From positions 1 to 64,000 of the forward strand of contig JAHEBQ010000156.1 of assembly GCA_024642205.1 (NCBI GenBank): 64,000 nt of DNA, given 5' to 3'. This document shows positions 19,563 through 28,859 of the stretch, piece by piece. The position numbers and the translations under genes were made by a program. Under the pieces are notes generated by a model. It searched no databases, had not been told where the DNA came from, and saw nothing but the letters and a program-made list of their open reading frames with translations. Numbering within the stretch: position 1 is the stretch's first letter; the number at the start of each line of letters is the position of its first letter. The DNA is from Planctomycetaceae bacterium. GTDB taxonomy: Bacteria > Planctomycetota > Planctomycetia > Pirellulales > Pirellulaceae.

Positions 19563-21088
19563 TGATCCATTGTCGCCGACTTATTCGGGCAGTCTTGGTG
19601 GCATCCGTTCTTCTGGTCTGCCACGTGGCTTCGTCAACAGCACAGGAAAAGGACGTTGTTCGTCCAGTCGTTCGGATCGGTTCGAAGAAATTCACCGAGG
19701 GCGCGATTCTGGGGGAAGTGGCGGCGGGACTGGTCGAGAGCACGGGGGCCGAAGTGGTTCTTCGGCCCCAACTCGTGACGAATGTACTTTGGAACGCGTT
19801 GCTGGCGGGGGACATCGATCTCTACCCGGAGTATACGGGCACGCTGATGAAAGAGGTATTGGCAACCCGGAATATCCAGACCATTGACCAACTGCAGGCG
19901 TATTTGGAAGAAATCGGTTTAAGGATGAGTCGACCGCTGGGATTTGATAATAGTTATGCGATTGGCATGTCCCGGTCCAGGGCCGAGCAGTTGGGCATCC
20001 AGAGAATCTCGGATTTGGTTAACCATCCCGATTTGAAACTCGGATTTGGAAACGAGTTTGTTACGCGCGCTGATGGCTGGCGCAGCTTGCGAGATGCATA
20101 CAATCTGCCGCACAAGAACATAATCGGTCTTGAACATGCATTGGCTTACCGGGCACTTGAAAATGGCAAAATCGATGTTACGGATTTGTACACGACGGAC
20201 GCGGAAATTGAATATTACGGACTGCTGCCACTACGTGACGACCGAAATCACTTTCCGCGTTACCACGCAGTCTGGCTGTATCGAATCGACCTTGAGGAAC
20301 GATACCCTGCTGCGATAGAAGCGTTAAAACAGTTGGAGGGCCGCATCGATCAAGCGAAAATGACGAGTTTGAACCGACGTCGCAAGATGGACGATGTACC
20401 GGAAGTGGAGGTCGCCGCAAGTTACCTGAAAGAGACTTTTGGATTTAACACCATGCGACGGCGTCGTGGGCTGCTTGAGCGGATCGCACAGCGGACGTAC
20501 GAACATATGTTTCTGGTCATTGTATCGCTTTTCGCCGCGATCATGTTGGCCATTCCGATGGGCATTCTGGCGGCGCGAAAACCGAAGTGGGGAAAGTTCA
20601 TTCTCAGCGTTGTCGGAATCGTGCAAACGGTTCCGTCTCTCGTGTTATTGATATTGATGATTCCACTCTTGGGGGTGGGAACGCCGCCGGCGATCGCCGC
20701 GCTTTTTCTCTACAGTCTGTTACCAATCGTTCAGAATACCCACGCGGGCCTGGTCGGCATTCCAGTTGATCTGCGTGAGTCCGCCTTGGCGCTCGGTTTG
20801 CCCGCGCGGACGCGGCTCTGGCAAATCGAATTGCCGCTCGCTTCCCGTTCCATTTTGGCCGGTATCAAGACTTCGGCGGTGATCAATGTGGGAACAGCAA
20901 CGCTGGGCGGATTCATCGCGGCGGGCGGGTACGGCCAGCCAATATTTTCAGGGATCATGAATAACGATCAAGGATTGATGCTCGAGGGCGCTTTGCCAGC
21001 GGCCGGACTGGCATTGTTGCTGCAATTTCTTTTTGACCAAGCCGAGCGATGGCTAGTGCCGCTGGGTCTGCGCCTGGGCACGCCGTGA
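19559..21088 (+). CDS. Fused substrate-binding protein and permease of an osmoprotectant ABC importer
   Basis: 509 residues. A signal-anchor-like hydrophobic N-terminus is followed by an OpuAC-type substrate-binding domain at about 35-290 (VRIGSKKFTEGAILGE, DIDLYPEYTGT, TDLYTTDAEI). An inner-membrane permease domain with about five or six helices spans 305-509 and carries the EAA loop (LRESALALGLPARTRLWQIELPLA). The binding domain precedes the permease in the chain, so it is tethered outside the membrane by the first helix. The gene overlaps the ATPase gene by 4 bp, and together they form a complete importer. Likely substrates are glycine betaine, choline or a related osmolyte; the exact one cannot be read from sequence. 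Confidence 0.88.
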   Translation: MMIHCRRLIRAVLVASVLLVCHVASSTAQEKDVVRPVVRIGSKKFTEGAILGEVAAGLVESTGAEVVLRPQLVTNVLWNALLAGDIDLYPEYTGTLMKEVLATRNIQTIDQLQAYLEEIGLRMSRPLGFDNSYAIGMSRSRAEQLGIQRISDLVNHPDLKLGFGNEFVTRADGWRSLRDAYNLPHKNIIGLEHALAYRALENGKIDVTDLYTTDAEIEYYGLLPLRDDRNHFPRYHAVWLYRIDLEERYPAAIEALKQLEGRIDQAKMTSLNRRRKMDDVPEVEVAASYLKETFGFNTMRRRRGLLERIAQRTYEHMFLVIVSLFAAIMLAIPMGILAARKPKWGKFILSVVGIVQTVPSLVLLILMIPLLGVGTPPAIAALFLYSLLPIVQNTHAGLVGIPVDLRESALALGLPARTRLWQIELPLASRSILAGIKTSAVINVGTATLGGFIAAGGYGQPIFSGIMNNDQGLMLEGALPAAGLALLLQFLFDQAERWLVPLGLRLGTP

Positions 21089-21488
21089 TCCGTCGGGAAC
21101 CAGGATCCCCATGAATTCCTTGCCCGTATCGCCGGCGGCTTTCGATTGAGAGTTTTCCTGCCAGGCGCTGGACGTTAATTCGTGTTTTGGTTGTGGAGAA
21201 TGCCATCGAGACTTGTCTCTTGCGTAGATCTGTTTCGGCAGAAACGTCAGCGGCCCCATGACGGGATGGAGCCTGGGGTTGTCGCAACATGGACTTCGTC
21301 CCACGATCATCGTTTCGTCTTTCGATTGAATTTCGAGACTTCCGTGCGAATGGAACGCAAACTGTCCTGTTGCGAATATTTTCCTGGTTTTTTTCAGGCC
21401 AGAAGCTCGATCGGTAATCTCGTCGTGCCGACCGTCTCGAATTCAGAAATCCGATGGAAACTTGCCGCTGTCACGATATGATTAGCCC
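21089..21488. other. Intergenic stretch before the second sigma factor
   Basis: Only short unrelated frames. It probably carries the promoter of the sigma gene at 21489. No terminator with a clear T-run was found. Confidence 0.4.
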
Positions 21489-22049
21489 ATGACCGAAGTA
21501 AAAAGGATTATCTCCGAGATTGATCAAAGCGACCCCCAAGTTGCGGAGCAAATGCTGCCATTGCTTTATGACGAATTGCGACGTCTCGCAGCACAGAAAC
21601 TGGCCGCGGAAAAACCGGGACAGACGCTTGATGCCACCGGTTTGGTGCACGAGGTCTACCTGCGACTTTTCGGCTCAAATACCAATCCCTATTCGCTGGA
21701 AACGCGCGGGCAATTCCTGGCTGCTGCTGCCCGCGCGATCCGCAATATCCTGATCGACCGGGCTCGACGCAGAAACGCAATGAAGCGCGGCGGGGGATTG
21801 GAGCGGCAGCATTTGGATATGTACCAGCTCTCGGCACCATTGCCCGCCGACGAGTCACTGGCCCTACACGATGCGCTCGAGCGATTGGCAGAGCTGGACC
21901 CAATCAAGGCCAAGCTGGTTGAATTGAGATATTTTGCCGGGTTGACCGGCGAAGAGGCGGCCCACGTTCTGGATATTTCGCCGGCCACGGCGGATCGATA
22001 CTGGGCCTACGCCCGAGCCTGGCTCCAAACGGAAGTGCGAGATCGTTGA
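21489..22049 (+). CDS. ECF sigma factor, paralogue of the one at 751
   Basis: 186 residues, MTEVKRIISEID start. Region 2 reads LLPLLYDELRRLAAQKLAAEKPGQTL, then LVHEVYLRLFG, then AAARAIRNILIDRARRR. Region 4 reads AKLVELRYFAGLTGEEAAHVLD and then ATADRYWAYARAWL. It shares layout and many positions with the 751 gene. It is followed, after a 394-bp gap, by a kinase-TPR gene in the same orientation, repeating the first module. This supports a dedicated sigma-kinase pairing. No zinc-binding or anti-sigma gene is nearby. Confidence 0.92.
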   Translation: MTEVKRIISEIDQSDPQVAEQMLPLLYDELRRLAAQKLAAEKPGQTLDATGLVHEVYLRLFGSNTNPYSLETRGQFLAAAARAIRNILIDRARRRNAMKRGGGLERQHLDMYQLSAPLPADESLALHDALERLAELDPIKAKLVELRYFAGLTGEEAAHVLDISPATADRYWAYARAWLQTEVRDR

Positions 22050-22443
22050 ACAGATTGGTTGCGACCACTGGAATAATTTATTTTTTTGAGGCCAAATCGC
22101 GCCAGAATGCGCTTAGTCATGTAGAAGGGCGGTTTTCATGAATTACGTTCGCAAATTGTGTCAGCAAACGTGTTAATTTCCACAGACAGCATGGTCGAAG
22201 CGAGTCAGAAGTGAACCCCCGGCGCTGCAATCCGGCACAGATCGACGTTACAACGGAACATGATAAATGTTCGTGCCAGTCAAACGATTGGGTCAAACAA
22301 ACGAGGAAATGATCCTGTCCGTTCCGGATCTGCCAGCAGATAAACTGAGATTTCTTCCAATCTGTTCGCCGAAGGCCAGGGTAATAACTTTGCTGGACCT
22401 GTGCTAAAAACCGTTGAGTCCGCAATCCGGAGAGGGAAATCGT
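22050..22443. other. Gap between sigma factor and its kinase
   Basis: No gene is supported. It contains the GGAGAGG ribosome-binding site (22429-22435) of the kinase. The gap is long enough for a separate promoter. Confidence 0.4.
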
Positions 22444-25137
22444 ATGAAATCGAATGAAGAGTCGCTATTTCATCAAGCCCTGGCTTTGACCGCGTGGGAG
22501 CGGGACGCGTTCCTCGATGACGCTTGCGGTTCGGATTCGAGTCTGCGACAACGGATTGCCTCGTTGCTTAAGGCCCACGATCAACCGGAGGGGTTTCTTG
22601 AATCCGTGCCTGGTGCGCGCGTTGTCTTTTTTGAATCTGCATTTCAGGACGGTACGCTTGATTCGCCCAATGGCAGATGGGATCGAGGTCGTTCCTCGGC
22701 ATTGGACGCCCCCACGATGGATCGGCCCGGCAAACTCATCGGGCGGTACAAATTGCTTGAGGAAATCGGCGGTGGTGGAATGGGCACCGTCTGGATGGCC
22801 GAACAGCAAGAACCGGTGCGGCGTAAAGTGGCTCTGAAGCTGATCAAGCGAGGAATGGATTCTTCCAAGGTCATTGCCCGGTTCGAGGCGGAACGTCAGA
22901 CACTGGCCTTGATGGATCATCCCAATATCGCCCGAGTGCTGGACGCGGGAACGAGTGCCAGCGGTCGTCCCTATTTCGTGATGGAGTTGGTCCATGGCAT
23001 TCCCATTACGCGCTACTGTGACCAGCAACGACTGACGACTCGACAACGGCTGGAACTGTTCGTTCCGGTCTGCCAGGCAATTCAGCACGCACATCAAAAA
23101 GGGATTATCCATCGCGACATCAAGCCGTCCAACGTGTTGATCGCTTCCTACGATGGCCAGCCGGTACCGAAAGTGATCGACTTCGGAGTGGCCAAGGCCA
23201 TCGGGTTTGCCCTCAGCGATGATACGTTATTTACCGGATTCGGAGCGATTGTCGGTACGCTTGAGTACATGTCTCCCGAACAGGCCGAGTTCAATGCCCT
23301 CGATGTCGATACCCGGAGCGATGTGTACAGTCTTGGTGTCCTGCTGTATGAACTGTTGACCGGGACCACACCCCTTACGAGTCAACAGCTCAAGAAAAAG
23401 GGCATTACCGAAGCGCTACGATTGATTCGAGAACAGGATCCTCCTCGTCCGAGCGCACGACTTAGCGAATCAAATACGACGCTCGATGGAATTTCGATGC
23501 AGCGACGAACCGAACCCGCCCGACTCGCCCGGCTGATGCGAGGCGAACTGGACTGGATCGTGATGACAACCCTGGAAAAAGACCGGGCGAGACGGTATAG
23601 CACTGCCAACGGGCTGGCACTGGACGTTGAACGTTACCTGACAAATCAGGCAGTACGCGCCTGTCCACCAAGCATGCGGTATCGGACTCAAAAGTTTATC
23701 CGAAGAAACTGGTATGGGGTTCTGACCGGTACTGCTTTGTTGACGGTCATGAGCATTGGCATATTGATTAGCGCATTGCAGGCGTCCAGGGCACAACAAG
23801 CCGAGATTCGTGAGCGAACGGCGCGCTTGACAGCGGAAGACAATTTTCGCCTGGCCCGCGAAGCCGTGGCGTTGGGCTTCACCAAAGTCAGTGACAGCCC
23901 AGAACTCAAGGCACACGGTCTGGAGAATTTGCGTAAAGAGTTGTTGGGGCAAGCCAGGAATTTTTATGCCCATTTCGTCTCTGGACAGCCATTGGATCCG
24001 GAGCTCCGCCTGGAACAGGGAGAGAACTGTTTAAGACTGTCCAAGATCTGTGCCGAGATGGGAGAATCCTTCGAATCAGAACGCCATGCGTTCAAGGCCT
24101 GGGAGATTTTTGAAAACCTGTGCCGTGAATTTCCGAACAATGACACCTATGTCGATGGAATGGCATCGGCACTGGCACTGACCGGCAAGTTCGGGATTGG
24201 CAGTGGTCGCGCGGTTGATTCCCGTCATGCGTTCGAGCAGGCAGTGAGGTTGCGGCGCGATCTGTTGGACCGACTGCCGGATCGACAACGTCAGAAGTTC
24301 AAATTGGCATCCGACCTCAATAGCCTGGGGAGATTCTACCATTGGCAATCCGGTCAAAAAGAACAAGCGGAGGCCACGCTGATGGAGGCTTTGGCCTTAT
24401 GCGAAGAACTGGTTAAAGACAACCCAGACGTACCCGAATATCAAAACGAGTTGGCGCACGCGTTGCAAAATCTGGGTCAAATTCACGTTCCGCGCGGGGA
24501 TCACGAAGTGAGCCTTCGATACGCACAGCGATCATTGCCATTGCTGGAGCAATTGTCGAAAGACCATCCTTCTGCACCCGAATATCAACGGCGATTGGTT
24601 CTTACATTGACGGCAATGGTCGTTGCAAATCACAATCTCCGACAGCCGGACAAGTCGCTTGAGATTATCAAGCGAGCTCGACCGATTGCAGAAAAACTTG
24701 TTGAAACGCATCCCGATGTGCCGGAGTATCAGGGTATTCTGACCCAACTCCAGGTACTGTATGGTGGTGCGCTAAGCCAGTTGGGAAGTTACGCGGAGGC
24801 AGTTGACGCAGTCGAGCAGGCGCTTCAACGCGAGTGCTGCCGGGACGTCCTCTACAACGCCGCCTGCACCTACGCCTTGGCCGCCGGCAGCGTACTCCAG
24901 GATTCGCAAATTGAGAGCGAGGAGCGAGAGCAACTGAAGTCGCGTTATACGGAACGGGCAATGGAGTTGCTCATCAAGGCCGACAGCGTTGGTTGGTTTC
25001 AAGGTGGTAGCGCCGTCAAATCTCTGGCATCCGATCACGATTTCGATATCCTCCGGAATCGCCCGGATTTCCAACAGTTGTTGGAGAAAGTTCAGGCACG
25101 GTTTTCCAATGGTCAGGAAATGTCGCAAGCGATATGA
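22444..25137 (+). CDS. Membrane Ser/Thr protein kinase with TPR-like region
   Basis: 897 residues from ATG 22444, which has GGAGAGG 8 bp upstream; a TTG at 22414 is the alternative. Kinase domain: GGGGMG loop at 109-114, K132 in VALKLIK, HRDIKPSN at 223-230, DFG at 246-248, GTLEYMSPEQA. All catalytic residues are present. One transmembrane helix lies at about 423-442 (WYGVLTGTALLTVMSIGIL). The C-terminal half is helical with TPR-like repeats (HPDVPEYQGILTQLQ and related DNPDVPEYQNELAHALQNLG units). The cytoplasmic part is very similar in plan to the kinase at 1424, whereas the repeat region differs, so the two receptors may share output and differ in input. Confidence 0.93.
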   Translation: MKSNEESLFHQALALTAWERDAFLDDACGSDSSLRQRIASLLKAHDQPEGFLESVPGARVVFFESAFQDGTLDSPNGRWDRGRSSALDAPTMDRPGKLIGRYKLLEEIGGGGMGTVWMAEQQEPVRRKVALKLIKRGMDSSKVIARFEAERQTLALMDHPNIARVLDAGTSASGRPYFVMELVHGIPITRYCDQQRLTTRQRLELFVPVCQAIQHAHQKGIIHRDIKPSNVLIASYDGQPVPKVIDFGVAKAIGFALSDDTLFTGFGAIVGTLEYMSPEQAEFNALDVDTRSDVYSLGVLLYELLTGTTPLTSQQLKKKGITEALRLIREQDPPRPSARLSESNTTLDGISMQRRTEPARLARLMRGELDWIVMTTLEKDRARRYSTANGLALDVERYLTNQAVRACPPSMRYRTQKFIRRNWYGVLTGTALLTVMSIGILISALQASRAQQAEIRERTARLTAEDNFRLAREAVALGFTKVSDSPELKAHGLENLRKELLGQARNFYAHFVSGQPLDPELRLEQGENCLRLSKICAEMGESFESERHAFKAWEIFENLCREFPNNDTYVDGMASALALTGKFGIGSGRAVDSRHAFEQAVRLRRDLLDRLPDRQRQKFKLASDLNSLGRFYHWQSGQKEQAEATLMEALALCEELVKDNPDVPEYQNELAHALQNLGQIHVPRGDHEVSLRYAQRSLPLLEQLSKDHPSAPEYQRRLVLTLTAMVVANHNLRQPDKSLEIIKRARPIAEKLVETHPDVPEYQGILTQLQVLYGGALSQLGSYAEAVDAVEQALQRECCRDVLYNAACTYALAAGSVLQDSQIESEEREQLKSRYTERAMELLIKADSVGWFQGGSAVKSLASDHDFDILRNRPDFQQLLEKVQARFSNGQEMSQAI

Positions 25138-25569
25138 ACTGGCGATCGGCCCATGTAGACCACGTGGAAACGCAGGGCCGTTTTTAAGTTTTTGTCCCCA
25201 GGTTTGCGGGACTGGGAACCAGGAACACGATGTGTGGTTCCGTTTGAGCAATTGGCATGAAATCCTATTGCCGCTCGCCAGCAGCCATTCGTAATTCAGG
25301 AAACGTTTCGGCATCCTTCAACTCACCGGCTTCTGTCGCACGATTGCCGAGTCGGTGTATTCGTTTGGCCGCGAACTCACTGGCACGCATTGCCGGGGAC
25401 CTTCGTCGCTGACTTGCAGGTGACGATGCAGATCTCCAACCGTTGAATCGACCATCGTCCTGTGAAGATTATCAGCCCCAGGACGATGAACGCCTGGCAC
25501 TTGCAATCAGCGTCGGATTGCCGGAGGATTGAGCTGAGATTTCGTAAGCCAATCGTCGATGAGTTTCAA
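25138..25569. other. Intergenic stretch before the CNNM gene
   Basis: No gene is supported. The frame of the next gene is open from 25462, but the stretch before 25570 is not membrane-like and lacks similarity. Confidence 0.4.
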
Positions 25570-26574
25570 ATGGTTTTGTTTCTACTTGCAATTGCGGTCG
25601 TGTTCATCGCCACCGCATCATGTGCTTTGATTGAAGCTTCTCTGTATGCCGTCAGGCGCCCGTACATCCATCGACTTGTTGAGGAAGGCCATCCTTCAGG
25701 TCGACAGTTGATTGCTTTCAAAGAAAAAATGGATTACCCGATCACGGCGATTCTCATTTTTGACACGATGCTGGGTGTCGGTGGTTCAGCGATTGCAGGC
25801 TCACAGGCCAGAGCCCTTTATGATGAGACTTTCGTTTACTGGTTTACTCTGGTGTTGGCTGCTTCCCTGTTGTTATTTGCTCAGATCATTCCCAAGATTC
25901 TTGGCATTGTTTACAACCAACCGATCGCCAAACATGCGGCACTGCCCATCGCGTCTGCGATCTTTCTGCTGTACCCGATTGTGCGTTCCATCGAATTTTT
26001 CACACGCCATTTGAAGCCCGACGAACCGCCGAAACAAGCCGTCGAGGACGACGTCAAACAGATGGCGAAAATCAGCGTTCAGGAAGGGAGTATATTGCGA
26101 ATCGAAGCAGAGCTGATTCAGAATTCGTTGAAGCTGAATGATGTTCGCGCCGATCAGATCATGACCCCATTGGATCAAGTCGTTGCGCTTCCTTCCAACT
26201 TGCGACTAGGAGAAGCATTCCAGGGCTTCCATCGAAGTTCGCTTTCGCGCATCCCGATCTACGACCCGGGTAATACGAGTAACTGGACGGACCTCGTCTT
26301 CAGTCGCGACATTCTATTCGCACTCGCGAACGATCGTTTTGAACTGACTTTGAAAGAAATTGCGCACCCTCTTCACTATGTTTCAGCCGAAATGCCCGGC
26401 CACCTCCTGCTGGACGCCTTCCTTAAACGCCGGTCACACCTGTTTGGAATTCGCGATTCGCAGGGAAAGACAATCGGTGTAGTCTCGCTGGAAGACGTGG
26501 TCGAAGAGATTCTCGGGAAGGAAATCGTCGACGAAAAAGAAGCCGCCCCAGGAACGGGGACACGTCCAATTTAA
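25570..26574 (+). CDS. CNNM-type membrane protein with CBS pair (CorC/HlyC family)
   Basis: 334 residues from ATG 25570, where a hydrophobic helix starts immediately (MVLFLLAIAVVFIATASCALIEASLYAVRR). The N-terminal DUF21/CNNM transmembrane domain covers about 1-180 with three or four helices. It includes the conserved small-residue and acidic positions of the family (ALIEASLYAVRR, MLGVGGSAIAG). A tandem CBS domain pair follows at about 195-320 (VRADQIMTPLDQVVALP, LFGIRDSQGKTIGVVSLEDVVEEILG). The chain ends soon after the second CBS, so the C-terminal CorC_HlyC transporter-associated domain is absent. Related proteins export magnesium or cobalt. The role here is inferred. No operon partner is evident. 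Confidence 0.88.
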   Translation: MVLFLLAIAVVFIATASCALIEASLYAVRRPYIHRLVEEGHPSGRQLIAFKEKMDYPITAILIFDTMLGVGGSAIAGSQARALYDETFVYWFTLVLAASLLLFAQIIPKILGIVYNQPIAKHAALPIASAIFLLYPIVRSIEFFTRHLKPDEPPKQAVEDDVKQMAKISVQEGSILRIEAELIQNSLKLNDVRADQIMTPLDQVVALPSNLRLGEAFQGFHRSSLSRIPIYDPGNTSNWTDLVFSRDILFALANDRFELTLKEIAHPLHYVSAEMPGHLLLDAFLKRRSHLFGIRDSQGKTIGVVSLEDVVEEILGKEIVDEKEAAPGTGTRPI

Positions 26575-26649
26575 CGTTTCTCTGGCCTGCCGGGACTTCG
26601 TAAACCTGCTTCCAGTTCCAGCTTTCAAGCTGTTTCAGTAGACGGATCA

Positions 26650-27273
26650 GGACCTCGAGTAGGGGCGCCGCGAAGACAACTCCTTTTCCGGGCATCTAAC
26701 TCCGCTGGTATTTCTGGATCATTGACATACTTCAACCAATTCATGGTCGAAGAACGGGCCAAGCGGAAATCATCGGCCAATCTTCGGTCGTGCCGTTCTG
26801 GTGGATAGACAGACGACTGCAATGCCAATCCTCGGCCCTTCGGCGAAGATTGGCCGGTAGAGCATTTCGTTCGTTGTAACGGTTAACCTGGAAGAAGTAT
26901 TCATCCGTTTCGACCGGGAACGAAATGAATCGACTTTGATGTACATGCCCCAAGCCCAGCCTGTCGTAACTTTTTTGCCTGCGGAGCAGATGCGTCACAG
27001 CCAATCAGCGCATGAACTGCCCGAGGTCTGCATCGTTTCAGGCCAAAGAACAAAATGCCAGTCATTTTTCATCAGGCAATAACTCAAAATTCGCATCGAC
27101 CGCCTTGTGAGCGTCACATGAATGACGCGTTCAAATGCCAATTGTTCTTCATCGCAGAAAAACAAGTCATACTTGCCGACGCCACGATTAGTGACGTGGT
27201 AAACTAATCGGGCGCTGCGCTGGGTGTTCTGGGCATCCCAAATAAACAGCAAGTCTACCTGGATTGTCAACAA
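26650..27273 (-). pseudogene. REP-associated tyrosine transposase (RAYT / Y1_Tnp), frameshifted
   Basis: The minus strand carries recognisable RAYT segments in three frames. First comes ARLVYHVTNRGVGKYDLFFCDE with SYCLMKNDWHFVLWPE. A shift then leads to DADLGQFMR, a TGA in place of the usual Trp, and LAVTHLLRR with SRFISFPVETDEYF and RYNERNALPANLRRRAEDW. A second shift leads to NWLKYVNDPEIPAELDARKRSCLRG. The HxH metal site of an active Y1 transposase would be in the segment around KNDWHFVLWP, where only one His remains. There are thus two frameshifts, one nonsense codon and a damaged active site, so the gene is dead. I did not find the palindromic REP elements that such enzymes usually act on. 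Confidence 0.85.
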
Positions 27274-27298
27274 CTGTACCTGTCCCCGCTTGGGTTAT

Positions 27299-27856
27299 AT
27301 GATCGTTACACGAAGATTGAAACTGGTCCCTGCGACCGTCGAATTGTTGCGGGCTGAGATCGGAGATCACGTGGAATTCGCTCGATTGTTGTCGGCTTCG
27401 ATTCCAGACAATTGGCCGCCTGAATCCACTCTCGATGCGTTGCCGGTGTTTCTTGAATGCGTCGCTGCTGCACCAAACGAGATTGGCTGGTTCGGCTGGT
27501 ACGCCTTGACGATAACAACGGAACCGATCGAATCCGGAGGCTTGACGAACCAGACTCAAGCGGTAGAACCGGCAACATTGATTGGGGGAGGTGGCTTCAT
27601 GGGGCCACCCAGGGATGGAACGGTACAGATTGGGTATTCCGTTATCGATCAATATCAACGAAAAGGCTATGCGACAGAAATGGTCCATGCCTTGATTAAC
27701 TGGGCCCGTTCCAAATCCGGCGGGCTTCGCGTGATCGCGGAAACAGAATGGTCCAACCCCGCGTCAGCGCGCGTTTTGACAAAAACCGGTTTTGTCTCCG
27801 TAGGACCGGCGTCAACGGCGGGAGGAATGCGATTCGAGTTGGGATCCCGAAAATGA
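27299..27856 (+). CDS. GNAT family N-acetyltransferase (RimJ/RimL-like)
   Basis: 185 residues from ATG 27299; the frame is open upstream to 27224 but the fold starts at MIVTRRLKLVPAT. The acetyl-CoA binding motif A is visible as IGYSVIDQYQRKGYATEMVHALI at about 118-140, and motif B as ETEWSNPASARVLTKTGFV. A GFMGPP strand precedes. This is the layout of RimL-type acetyltransferases acting on protein N-termini or small amines; the substrate is unknown. The stop codon overlaps the start of the broken VOC gene (ATGA), so the two formed an operon. Confidence 0.85.
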   Translation: MIVTRRLKLVPATVELLRAEIGDHVEFARLLSASIPDNWPPESTLDALPVFLECVAAAPNEIGWFGWYALTITTEPIESGGLTNQTQAVEPATLIGGGGFMGPPRDGTVQIGYSVIDQYQRKGYATEMVHALINWARSKSGGLRVIAETEWSNPASARVLTKTGFVSVGPASTAGGMRFELGSRK

Positions 27857-28349
27857 ATGGCCAAAATCAGGAAGCTGTTTTTCATGTTGAACAAATCGAT
27901 CACGTCGAACTTTGCGTTCCCGACCGAAAAATCGCGTCGTCATGGTATCGCGATATTCTCGGGCTGGAAGTCATTCCTGAATTCGCCCATTGGGCAGAAG
28001 ACCCACGTGGTCCACTCATGATTGGCACGCGACAGGGGAGTACCAAGCTGGCACTCTTTGAGCACTCTTTGAGGGTCGCCTGGCGGGTTCTCAAAGATCG
28101 ACTGGTTTTCACCTGGTCGCGTTTCGGGTCGGCTCTGTTGCCTTTGCTCAATTCATCGCCCGGTTGTGCCGGTTGAAACTCCAGGACAAACACGGCGGCA
28201 TCGTCAACTCGGACAGCGTTACAGACCATGGCTTGGCTTTTTCCATTTACCTTTGCGATCCGTACGGCCACCAATTAGAGATTACAACCTACGACTATGA
28301 CGCGGCGAAAATCGAATTACAACGAATCCCGAAACCTTCATCCACCTGA
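27853..28349 (+). pseudogene. VOC/glyoxalase family protein, broken by an 11-bp duplication
   Basis: The N-terminal half starts MNGQNQEAVFHVEQIDHVELCVPD and continues through WYRDILGLEVIPEF to KLALFE. At 28052-28073 an 11-bp tandem duplication shifts the frame. Removing one copy restores a continuous reading: FEGRLAGSQRSTGFHLVAFRVG, then AQFIARLCRLKLQDKHGGIVNSDS, then FSIYLCDPYGHQLEITTYDYD and a stop at 28349. The rejoined protein has one complete VOC domain with H-V-E and Q-L-E-I-T metal-ligand positions typical of the family. The GNAT gene upstream overlaps it by 4 bp. As it stands the product is truncated to 107 residues with a nonsense tail. Confidence 0.88.
28052..28073 (+). repeat. 11-bp perfect tandem duplication (CACTCTTTGAG x2)
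   Basis: CACTCTTTGAG is at 28052-28062 and again at 28063-28073 without mismatch. The length is not a multiple of 3, and it accounts for the frameshift in the VOC gene. Confidence 0.95.
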
Positions 28350-28370
28350 ATGAACTTCAGTCTGAAGCAC

Positions 28371-28817
28371 TCATTTTACGACGCCACGACCTTGTCGGAC
28401 CATGTCCGCGACCAGAAAAACGCCTCCGACCAGGGTACCGGTCAGGTAGCCCAATATTGAACCTAAAGGGATGTAACTCGCGCAAACGAACAGGATGAAA
28501 CGCCCCGAAACTCTCTCGAAGATATTCGGGCTTGCCAGCCAGAAAATCACTGGCAGCGCGATTCCACCGACCACCAGCGATGCCATGCGAGGACGATTAC
28601 CACCAAACAACGCGGGTTGGGCAGCGGCAATAACCGACATGAAACCGAGAATTGAAATCGTCGTGACATCGGGCAACTTCATGCCAACGAAAATACCCAG
28701 CAGGCAAGCATAAACCACCATGACCACGAACAATGTTGCCAAGTCAAACCTTCGCGGTGCAGAATAAACTCGCTTGCCGGTTAAAGGTGCGTTTGACGTG
28801 GAATGATGCTGGTTCAT
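28371..28817 (-). CDS. Hypothetical four-helix membrane protein
   Basis: 148 residues. A polar N-terminus of about 25 residues is followed by four hydrophobic segments (LATLFVVMVVYACLLGIFVG; a second around TISILGFMSVIAAAQ; a third around MASLVVGGIALPVIFWLA; a fourth around LGSILGYLTGTLVGGVFLVAD). No known family motif is seen. It starts 42 bp after the stop of the preceding minus-strand gene, so it is probably cotranscribed with the 302-residue protein. Confidence 0.6.
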   Translation of the reverse strand: MNQHHSTSNAPLTGKRVYSAPRRFDLATLFVVMVVYACLLGIFVGMKLPDVTTISILGFMSVIAAAQPALFGGNRPRMASLVVGGIALPVIFWLASPNIFERVSGRFILFVCASYIPLGSILGYLTGTLVGGVFLVADMVRQGRGVVK

Positions 28818-28859
28818 TGAACTGCGGGGATTCTGTGAGAGCAGAACCTGGGCGAACCG

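Noticed and set aside
21053-21310. Minus frame downstream of the permease gene
   Set aside because: It overlaps the permease gene end, has no known family, and lacks a start signal.
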